Shown here piece after piece: positions 8,084-13,737 of a stretch of 17,353 nt of DNA (positions are counted from its first letter, which is position 1; each line of letters opens with the position of its first letter). The DNA lies in NCBI GenBank assembly GCA_946887105.1, contig CAMPKJ010000081.1:1-17353 (forward strand), given 5' to 3'. This stretch comes from an uncultured Acidobacteriota bacterium. Lineage in GTDB: Bacteria > Acidobacteriota > Thermoanaerobaculia > Gp7-AA8. The notes beneath the pieces were generated by a model. That model made no database searches. It was not told where the DNA came from and was given only the letters and a program-made list of their open reading frames with translations. A program made the position numbers and the translations under genes.

Positions 8084-8763
8084 CAGTGCACGTATTGAGC
8101 GTCGTCCGCCACTTCGACCGCGCGGCGCGATTCGATGATGGACGTGGCCAGCAGCACGCGCCGTCCGATCTCGTCCCACTGCTGCTCGTGCACGAGATCG
8201 GGCACGGCCAGCGAGCCGCCCAGATTCACGGCGATGCAGCCGGCGTCGAGGTAGTGATCGATCATGTCCAGCGCCACGGGACCGCCGGCGAGCATCAGCA
8301 CGTCGCGGATCGGGCCGCGGATGGTGCGGATGTAGTCGGGACCGCCGAGATAGTGGGCCGGATAGACCTTCACGATGTCGCAGCCCGCTTCCCATGCGCG
8401 GATGATCTCCGTCGGCGTCGACGCGCCCGCGACACAGAGCATGTCGTTTTCATTCGCGTATTCGATGACCTGCAGATCGGTGTGCGGCGAGACGATGATC
8501 TTCGCGCCCGCGCGCCGCGCCATGGCCGCGTCGTTCGTGCTGCGCACCGTTCCGGCGGCGATGTCGATCTGCGGTCCGTAACGCTGATGGAGCGACGCCA
8601 TCAGCTCGACCGCATCCGGAGTGGTCATCGTCACTTCGAGAATGCGGATGCCGTTCAGCGCGTATGCGTGAGCGACCGCCTCCGCCGCTTCCGCACTGTC
8701 CTCGCGCACCACACCGATGATCTGTTCCTGATAAACGCGCTCCAGCAGTTCTTTCCTGGACAT
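8083..8763 (-). CDS. KDPG/KHG aldolase family protein (Eda-like)
   Basis: The product is 226 residues, near the family's usual 200-225. It has the class I aldolase TIM-barrel marks in order: IGVVR (R20), ILEVTMTTP with E43 (catalytic base position), AAGTV at 69-73, CVAGASTPTE at 110-119, VKVYPA with the Schiff-base lysine K132, and a phosphate-binding end GPIRDVLMLAGGPV and NLGGSL. The family cleaves 2-keto-3-deoxy-6-phosphogluconate or related keto acids to pyruvate and an aldehyde. Where E. coli Eda has PTGGI, this protein reads LAGGP, so the substrate-contacting threonine is replaced and the substrate may differ. No dehydratase or sugar kinase is nearby, so the pathway is not given by context. 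It lies 27 nt after the methyltransferase gene and is coupled to the small exported protein gene. Confidence 0.85.
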   Translation of the reverse strand: MSRKELLERVYQEQIIGVVREDSAEAAEAVAHAYALNGIRILEVTMTTPDAVELMASLHQRYGPQIDIAAGTVRSTNDAAMARRAGAKIIVSPHTDLQVIEYANENDMLCVAGASTPTEIIRAWEAGCDIVKVYPAHYLGGPDYIRTIRGPIRDVLMLAGGPVALDMIDHYLDAGCIAVNLGGSLAVPDLVHEQQWDEIGRRVLLATSIIESRRAVEVADDAQYVH

Positions 8764-8773
8764 GAGGACAATT

Positions 8774-8779
8774 AGATTA
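8774..8779 (-). promoter_or_regulatory. Candidate internal -10 (TAATCT) before the aldolase gene
   Basis: The 27-nt gap before the aldolase ATG contains an AT-rich patch, TGCTAATCTAATTG, unlike the surrounding GC-rich DNA. TAATCT ends 10 nt before the ATG, and no Shine-Dalgarno is present. This would suit an internal promoter with a leader of only a few bases. It is a weak call from pattern and spacing. Confidence 0.3.
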
Positions 8780-8790
8780 GCACTCGCGCG

Positions 8791-9543
8791 CTATGCGGGT
8801 ACTTCGAACCAGACTCCGGAATCATCGACTGTCACAAGCGTGACATTCAGTCCGCGCGCCGCCAGAAACTCGTCCACGGCCCGCCGGCACCCTTCCCAGT
8901 AACCGTAGTCATCAATGATCACGAATCCGCCGGGGACGACCAGGTCGTACAGATTCTCGAGACAGACCTTCGTCGAGTCGTACCAGTCGCCGTCGAGGCG
9001 CAACACGGCGATCGTGCCGATCTCATAGCGCGAGTGCGGCAGCGTGTCCTGAAACCATCCCTGCCGGATCATCACGCGCGACGGATCGACGGCCAGTTTT
9101 TCGAAGAACAATTCCTTGACGACGTCGAGCGGTCCGACGCACTCGCCGATCGGCTCGAGCGCGCCCCGGTCGTCCTCACGGACGCGATGTCCCGAGTACT
9201 CGACCGCCTTCTGGCCGTCCTCCGCGGTCGGCTCCGGCAAGCCCGCGAACGAATCGAAGAGCCAGATCCTGCGCTGCGGCGACGCGGCCAGGGTCATGAC
9301 CGCCGCCGATCCGCCTTTGAACACGCCACACTCGACGATCGCGCCCGCCAGTCCTTTGCCCTCGGCGCGCCGCACGATGTCATACGCGTTCATCAAACGC
9401 TCGAAGCCGACCATCGTGTACGACTGCACGCGCTTCACCGCGTGCAGCTTCCTGGGATCGCCTCGCGCGGCACGGCGCATGTTCCAGGCGCGATGCGCCG
9501 GATGCAGCACGTTCCAGTACAGCGCGCGCCAGAGCCGTTTCAC
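8791..9543 (-). CDS. TylF/MycF-like SAM-dependent O-methyltransferase
   Basis: The product is 250 residues from a GTG start. The Rossmann core shows VECGVFKGGSA at 70-80 (SAM loop), WLFDSFAGLPEP at 94-105, LRLDGDWYDSTK at 181-192, and GGFVIIDDYGYW at 205-216 with the acidic pair D211-D212. D184, D211 and D212 are the positions that bind the metal in TylF/MycF macrolide sugar O-methyltransferases. Family members methylate sugar hydroxyls in macrocin, mycinamicin, novobiocin and related compounds, but many relatives act on unknown surface or lipid glycans. The start is the GTG overlapping the kinase stop (GTGA), giving translational coupling with the kinase. The frame stays open upstream through the kinase gene, but that part is antisense-like shadow sequence. 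No polyketide or glycan cluster is nearby, so the substrate is unknown. Confidence 0.86.
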   Translation of the reverse strand: MKRLWRALYWNVLHPAHRAWNMRRAARGDPRKLHAVKRVQSYTMVGFERLMNAYDIVRRAEGKGLAGAIVECGVFKGGSAAVMTLAASPQRRIWLFDSFAGLPEPTAEDGQKAVEYSGHRVREDDRGALEPIGECVGPLDVVKELFFEKLAVDPSRVMIRQGWFQDTLPHSRYEIGTIAVLRLDGDWYDSTKVCLENLYDLVVPGGFVIIDDYGYWEGCRRAVDEFLAARGLNVTLVTVDDSGVWFEVPA

Positions 9544-11816
9544 GCCAGCGCCGCCGTGATTCGCGCGAAAGCGGGCTCCTCGCGCAAGCCGTCCAGGCGC
9601 GGGTCGACGGTGACGAACACCATCCACGGCGAACGCTCGTCGAGCGCGGCCTGCAGGTGTTCGAGCGCCGCCTGCCTGTCGCCGAGGCCCGCGTGCACGA
9701 CGGCGATGTCGTACGGGGAGATGTGGCGCTTCCGCGCCGTGTTCATCAGGTCGTCGAGCAGCTTCAGCGCCGTGTCGCGATCGCCGGCGATGGCGTGCGT
9801 GTGCGCGAGCATGGTCGTGAGAATGGGAATGCGATCGACTTCCAGCGCGCGATTGAAGGCGTCGAGCGCCTCGCGATAACGATGCTGCTGCCCGAGGGCC
9901 ATGCCCAGCCAGCCGTGCGCGGGGATGAAGTTCTCGTCGAGCTCGAGCGCCTTGCGGAACCGGTGCATCGCCGATTCGAAATCGCGCACGAAGTAAAACG
10001 GCCAGCCGGCGTGGACGGCGATGATCAGCGAAAGCGGATCGAGATCGGACGCCTTCGAGATCTGCTCGTTGGCCTCCTCGAAACGCCCGCGCGCGGCGAG
10101 CAGCATCGAGTAGCCGTCGTGCGCGTTGGCGTAGTTGGGATTGAGCGCGATGGCGCGGCGATACGCTTCCTCCGCTCCTTCCCAATCCCAGTCGAACCAC
10201 CAGCGCACCGCGCCCAGCGACGCCCAGCCCTCGGCCATCCCGTCGTCGATCTCCACCGCGCGAAGTGCCGCGGCCTTCGCCTTCGGCATGGTCTCTCGCG
10301 GCGGCAGCGGGATGTTCGTGGCCATGCTGATGAAGCAGTCCGCCATGCCGGCGTACGCGGCAGCGAACGACGGATCGGACTCGATCGCTTCGCGGAAGTA
10401 CTGCACGCCCTTGCGCAGGCTCTCCTCGGTGCGTTTGCTCCAGTGATAGCGGCCCTTGAGATAGAGCTGATAGGCCTCGCTGTTGTCGGTGGTGCGTTTG
10501 CGGAGCTTCTTCTTTTCCGCGCCGGTGAGCTTGAGCCGCAGTTTGTCGGCGATCTCGCGCGACATCTCTTCCTGCAGTTTGAGCAGATCGGAGATCTCGC
10601 GGCTGTACGTCTCGCCCCAGAGCTGCGCGCCGTCGAACGAATCGACCAGCTCGACGTTGATCTGCAGCCGCGGTCCGATGCTCTTCACGATGCCGGTCAG
10701 CACCGCGCGCACGCGCAACTCGCGGCCGACGCTCTGCGCGTCGACGCCCCGGTTCTTGTAGCGGAACATCGTGCTGCGCGCCATCACCTTCAGCTTCGGC
10801 AGTTGGGAGAGCTTGTTGATGATCCCCTCGGTGATGCCGTCGCTGAGGTACTCCGTGTTCGGATCGTTCGAAGCGTTCACGAGCGGCAGCACGGCGATCG
10901 AGTCGATCGCCTTCGAGGTGCGGCGGCGCGTGATGGTGCGCACCACCTCGTTCATCATCGACGCGCTGCTGCCGATCGCGCGCAGCGTCAGTGCCAGATC
11001 GCGCGCCGACTGGAACCGCGTGCTTGCGCTCTTCTCGACGCAGCCCTCGATGATGCGCTGGAACTCGGCCGGAACGGCGGCGCTGAGGACCTCGCGCGGC
11101 AGGTCGTCTTTCAGGATGGCCGCGATCGTGGCCGCGCCGGAGTCGCGCTGGAACGGCTTCCGGAGCGTGACCATCTCGAAGAGGATGCAGCCGAGCGAGA
11201 AGAGGTCGGCGCTCGGATCGACCGCCTCGCCGCGGAGCTGTTCCGGCGACATGTAGCCGAGCGTGCCGATCACGGTGCCGGGCTGGGTCTGGAACCATTT
11301 CGTGGTAGGCACTTCGCGCTCGTCGCGCTGCGAAAGCAGCGGATCGGTTTGCGCCAGTCCGAAGTCGAGGATCTTCACGCGTCCCGAATCGGTGATGAAA
11401 ATGTTCTCCGGCTTGAGATCGCGATGCACGATCGACTTCGCGTGCGCCGCCGCCAGTCCGTCCGCGACTTCGGCGCCGATCTCCACGACGCGGCGCCAGT
11501 TCATCGGCGGCGGCTGCATGGCATCGCGAAGGGTCTTTCCTTCGAGGAGCTCGGTGACGAGATAGAACGATCCGTCCTCGCGCCCGACGTCGTACACGGC
11601 CACGATGTTCGGATGCGAGAGCGCCGCGATCGCGCGCGCCTCCCGCTCCAGGCGGCCGGTCGCCTCCGCATCCTGCAGTGCGTCGCGGGCCAGGACTTTG
11701 ATGGCCACCTCGCGCCCGAGGCGAGGATCGCGGCCTCGATAAACCTGCCCCATTCCGCCTTCGCCGAGGAGACCCAGCACTTCGTAAGGACCCACCTTCG
11801 AACCGGCCGCGAACAT
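9540..11816 (-). CDS. Hanks-type Ser/Thr protein kinase with FlgO/TolB-like and TPR domains
   Basis: The product is 758 residues. The kinase domain spans about residues 10-280: GEGGMGQVY (18-26), VAIK with K40, E59 of helix C, HRDLKPEN with D133, DFG with D151, GTLGYMSPEQL (184-194) and SADLFSLGC. All catalytic residues are present, so it should be active. Residues 305-430 (SIAVLPLVNASNDPNTEYLS, then DGITEGIINKLSQLP and YSREISDLLKLQEEMSREIA) match the FlgO/TolB-N-like domain that often follows such kinases or CadC-type regulators. Residues 447-755 are TPR repeats (AIALNPNYANAHDGYSML and ALELDENFIPAHGWLGMAL). No transmembrane helix links the kinase and sensor parts, unlike many PknB-type proteins, so it is probably cytoplasmic. 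It is the first gene of the minus-strand operon. The ATG at 11816 has no clear Shine-Dalgarno. Its stop overlaps the methyltransferase GTG. Confidence 0.92.
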   Translation of the reverse strand: MFAAGSKVGPYEVLGLLGEGGMGQVYRGRDPRLGREVAIKVLARDALQDAEATGRLEREARAIAALSHPNIVAVYDVGREDGSFYLVTELLEGKTLRDAMQPPPMNWRRVVEIGAEVADGLAAAHAKSIVHRDLKPENIFITDSGRVKILDFGLAQTDPLLSQRDEREVPTTKWFQTQPGTVIGTLGYMSPEQLRGEAVDPSADLFSLGCILFEMVTLRKPFQRDSGAATIAAILKDDLPREVLSAAVPAEFQRIIEGCVEKSASTRFQSARDLALTLRAIGSSASMMNEVVRTITRRRTSKAIDSIAVLPLVNASNDPNTEYLSDGITEGIINKLSQLPKLKVMARSTMFRYKNRGVDAQSVGRELRVRAVLTGIVKSIGPRLQINVELVDSFDGAQLWGETYSREISDLLKLQEEMSREIADKLRLKLTGAEKKKLRKRTTDNSEAYQLYLKGRYHWSKRTEESLRKGVQYFREAIESDPSFAAAYAGMADCFISMATNIPLPPRETMPKAKAAALRAVEIDDGMAEGWASLGAVRWWFDWDWEGAEEAYRRAIALNPNYANAHDGYSMLLAARGRFEEANEQISKASDLDPLSLIIAVHAGWPFYFVRDFESAMHRFRKALELDENFIPAHGWLGMALGQQHRYREALDAFNRALEVDRIPILTTMLAHTHAIAGDRDTALKLLDDLMNTARKRHISPYDIAVVHAGLGDRQAALEHLQAALDERSPWMVFVTVDPRLDGLREEPAFARITAALA

Positions 11817-11825
11817 GTGCCGGAC

Positions 11826-11831
11826 ATTGTA
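11826..11831 (-). promoter_or_regulatory. Candidate -10 (TACAAT) for the kinase operon
   Basis: On the minus strand TACAAT, five of six to TATAAT, ends 9 nt before the kinase ATG, and no Shine-Dalgarno is seen in those 9 nt. The -35 position would fall inside the TCCTCGG palindrome. This suggests a very short or absent leader and possible control through the repeat; both points are inference. Confidence 0.4.
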
Positions 11832-11835
11832 ATGA

Positions 11836-11932
11836 TGAGTTCCTCGGAGTTCCTCGGGAGTTCCTCGGTTCCTCGGAGTGGCGCATGGTCACGCCGAGGA
11901 ACTCCGAGGAACCCGAGGAACCGAGGAACTCA
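11836..11932. repeat. TCCTCGG palindromic array, copy A (divergent promoter region)
   Basis: Four TCCTCGG units (spaced by AGT, GAGT and T) are followed, after a short centre at about 11881-11891, by four CCGAGGA units in inverted order, bounded by TGAGTTCCTCGG and CCGAGGAACTCA. The 97-nt element can fold into a hairpin with arms over 40 nt. It occupies most of the 155 bp between the divergent kinase and mglA-like genes. Its right arm is open in frame upstream of the GTPase gene and can cause a false 29-residue N-terminal extension (MVTPRNSEEPEEPRNS). Confidence 0.9.
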
Positions 11933-11943
11933 CCACGTTCTGC

Positions 11944-11949
11944 TAAGCT
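11944..11949 (+). promoter_or_regulatory. Candidate -10 (TAAGCT, preceded by TGC) for the mglA-bsh unit
   Basis: TGCTAAGCT lies 22 nt before the GTPase ATG at 11972, just outside the palindrome. A start about 7 nt downstream would leave a leader of about 16 nt containing GGAG at 11960-11963, 8 nt before the ATG. The -35 position would fall in the repeat. The call rests on position and an imperfect match. Confidence 0.3.
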
Positions 11950-11971
11950 CATCCGGTCCGGAGACGCCTCA

Positions 11972-12973
11972 ATGGTCCTGATCAATAAAGCGATTAATGA
12001 AGTCACCGTGAAGCTCGTCTATTACGGGCCGGGTCTGTGCGGAAAGACCACCAATCTCGAGAAGATCTACGGCAATCCGAAGCTCGAGAACAAAGGGAAG
12101 ATGATCTCGATGTCGACGGAGACGGACCGCACGCTCTTCTTCGACTTCATGCCGATGGAGCTCGGGACGATCGCCGGCCAGAAGGTGCGCGTGCAGCTCT
12201 ACACCGTGCCCGGCCAGGTGTTCTACGACGCCACGCGCAAGCTGGTCCTCCGCGGCGCCGACGGGGTGGTGTTCGTGGCCGACTCGCAGGTGGAGATGCG
12301 CGAGTCGAACCTCGACAGTCTCGAGAATCTGAGGACCAACCTGCGCCTGAACCGCATCGATCCGGGCAAAGTGGCGCTCGTCTATCAGCTCAACAAACGC
12401 GATCTCCCGAACGTCGAGACGGTCGAAGAGATGACCCACTACCTCGGCGCGCATCCGGCGTCGGTGGTCGAGGCGTCGGCGAAGACCGGCGTCGGCGTCA
12501 CGGCGACATTGCGCGCCGCGGTGGCGAAGATCCTCGACAACCTGAAGAACAACGTCGACACGACGCTGTACGACGAGCCGGCCCTGGCCGCTCCCGACAT
12601 GACCCAGAAGTCGGGCGTCGCGCAGCACTCCGCCGGCACTCCGAAGCTGTCGATGCGCGCGGATGCGGCTCCGGCGCCCGCGCCTGCACCCGCGCCGGAA
12701 CCGGAAGCCGATCCCTTCGATACAGGCGGCGTGGCCGTGCAGGTCGAGGCAGAGGAAGTCGATCCGTTCGCCGTACACGAAGACGTACCGCACGTCGATT
12801 TCGACGATCCCTTCGCCGCACCTTCCCCGACGCCGGCGCAGACCGCGCAGGAAGATCACGCGGAGCTGCACGACCTGCTCGCGAACGCGCGGTCCATCGT
12901 GGCGTCGCTGGAAGCGGCACTGGAGCGGGCGCGCGAAAACGAGCGCGTGCTCAGCGCGCGTCTGGGACACTGA
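11972..12973 (+). CDS. mglA: MglA-like Ras-family GTPase with long C-terminal tail
   Basis: The product is 333 residues; residues 1-195 form the GTPase and the rest is extra, since MglA is normally about 195 residues. Motifs: P-loop GPGLCGKT (19-26), switch I region STETDRTLFFDF (48-59), TVPGQ (78-82, the MglA version of DxxGQ), NKRD (141-144) and SAKTG (169-173). MglA sets cell polarity and motility in myxobacteria by GTP-dependent recruitment of partners, and MglB-type proteins act as its GAP; none is visible here. The tail has a proline-alanine linker (APAPAPAPAPEPE, 233-245), three DPF motifs (248-250, 264-266, 279-281) in acidic sequence, and a C-terminal coiled coil (HDLLANARSIVASLEAALER). 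The start at 11972 gives the standard MglA N-terminus (MVLINKAINEVTVKLVYYG), with GGAG 8 nt before it. The methyltransferase follows after 38 nt, so this may be the first gene of the bacillithiol operon. Confidence 0.9.
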   Translation: MVLINKAINEVTVKLVYYGPGLCGKTTNLEKIYGNPKLENKGKMISMSTETDRTLFFDFMPMELGTIAGQKVRVQLYTVPGQVFYDATRKLVLRGADGVVFVADSQVEMRESNLDSLENLRTNLRLNRIDPGKVALVYQLNKRDLPNVETVEEMTHYLGAHPASVVEASAKTGVGVTATLRAAVAKILDNLKNNVDTTLYDEPALAAPDMTQKSGVAQHSAGTPKLSMRADAAPAPAPAPAPEPEADPFDTGGVAVQVEAEEVDPFAVHEDVPHVDFDDPFAAPSPTPAQTAQEDHAELHDLLANARSIVASLEAALERARENERVLSARLGH

Positions 12974-12994
12974 GTCCGCACGAACGACGCGCGA

Positions 12995-13002
12995 TATAGA
13001 CT
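12995..13002 (+). promoter_or_regulatory. Candidate internal -10 (TATAGACT) before the bsh methyltransferase
   Basis: TATAGA (12995-13000) or TAGACT (12997-13002) lies 9-11 nt before the ATG at 13012 in the 38-nt gap after the GTPase gene. No Shine-Dalgarno precedes the ATG. An internal promoter giving a nearly leaderless transcript for the methyltransferase-bshC-bshB1-bshA block is possible. No -35 match is evident. Confidence 0.3.
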
Positions 13003-13011
13003 CCCCCGCCA

Positions 13012-13737
13012 ATGACCTGGTATCAGGAATGGTTCGGGGAGGAGTACCTCGAGCTTTACGCGCATCGCGATGAACACGAGGCGCGGCAGCAGGTGTCGTT
13101 CTTCCATCGCACCATCGGCCTACTGGACGGTCCGGTCCTCGATCTCGCCTGCGGCATGGGGAGGCACGTGCAGGAGCTGCAGGCGCTCGGCTATCACACC
13201 ATCGGCTGCGATCTCTCCTACACGCTGCTGCGCACCGGCATCCGCGAATATGGGCCGATGGCGGTCGCGCGCGCGGACATGCGCCAGCTGCCGTTCTGCG
13301 ACAACGTCTTCGCCGCGCTGGTCAACTTCTTCACCAGCTTCGGCTACTTCACGGAAGAAGAGGAGAATCTGCAGGTGGTGCGCGAGATGTCGCGCGTGCT
13401 CAGTCCCGGCGCGCAGTTTCTCTTCGATTATCTGAACGTCGATCGCGAGCTCGAAAAGCTCGTGCAACGCGAAACGCGCGACACGCCTCTGGGACCGGTG
13501 CGCATCGAGCGATGGTTCGACAGATCTGACCGTTCCTTCAACAAACGAATGACAATCGGTGAAAAGCGTTACCTCGAGCGCGTGCGAGGCTACGATCTGA
13601 GTGAGATATCGGCGATGTTCGCGTCATGCAGTCTCTCGATCCGCAGCGTCTTCGGCGATTTCGACGGTTCGCCGTTCACCCGCACCTCACCTCGGCTGAT
13701 CCTCGTCGGAAGTCGCGCTGGGAGTCGTGCTGCGTGA
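13012..13737 (+). CDS. Class I SAM-dependent methyltransferase in the bacillithiol operon
   Basis: The product is 241 residues with a seven-strand Rossmann fold: motif I VLDLACGMGRH (42-52), the acidic end of strand 2 IGCDLSY (64-70, D67), ARADMRQLPF (86-95, motif II region) and FFTSFGYF (106-113). The N-terminus WFGEEYLELYAHRDEHEA is typical of a small-molecule methyltransferase subfamily with a 'Y..LY.HRDE.EA' signature. The substrate is not fixed by sequence. The gene's TGA overlaps the bshC GTG (GTGA), so the two are translated together, and bshB1 and bshA follow with almost no gap. Bacillithiol is N-methylated on its cysteine in Chlorobaculum by a SAM methyltransferase (NmbA), so an equivalent role here is a reasonable hypothesis. 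The alternative is an unrelated methyltransferase that happens to be in the operon. Methyltransferase fold is sure; thiol modification is inference. Confidence 0.85.
   Translation: MTWYQEWFGEEYLELYAHRDEHEARQQVSFFHRTIGLLDGPVLDLACGMGRHVQELQALGYHTIGCDLSYTLLRTGIREYGPMAVARADMRQLPFCDNVFAALVNFFTSFGYFTEEEENLQVVREMSRVLSPGAQFLFDYLNVDRELEKLVQRETRDTPLGPVRIERWFDRSDRSFNKRMTIGEKRYLERVRGYDLSEISAMFASCSLSIRSVFGDFDGSPFTRTSPRLILVGSRAGSRAA

Noticed and set aside
11836..11932. CRISPR array or iteron origin as an explanation of the heptamer array
   Set aside because: Units are only 7 nt with 1-4 nt spacers and half are inverted; there are no cas, rep or partition genes nearby.
11885..11971. N-terminal extension of the MglA-like GTPase beginning at 11885
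   Set aside because: The 29 extra residues are translation of the palindromic array's right arm and its flank; the ATG at 11972 has GGAG upstream and gives the standard MglA N-terminus.
9657..11981. 774-residue open frame on the plus strand opposite the kinase gene
   Set aside because: The minus strand encodes an intact kinase with all motifs plus TPRs; the plus-strand frame has no recognisable domain, no ribosome site, and runs into the palindromic array.
9544..12006. Upstream extension of the O-methyltransferase frame across the kinase gene
   Set aside because: It lies out of frame inside the kinase coding sequence; the GTG at 9543 in the GTGA overlap gives the normal TylF-like length.
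12037..12999. 320-residue plus-strand frame overlapping the GTPase gene
   Set aside because: Arg/Ala/Gly-rich alternate frame with no motif; the GTPase frame shows all five G motifs.
13626..13733. Earlier in-frame start for bshC at 13626
   Set aside because: It would overlap the methyltransferase by 112 nt and add 36 residues with no BshC similarity; the GTG at 13734 is coupled to the stop and gives the family length.
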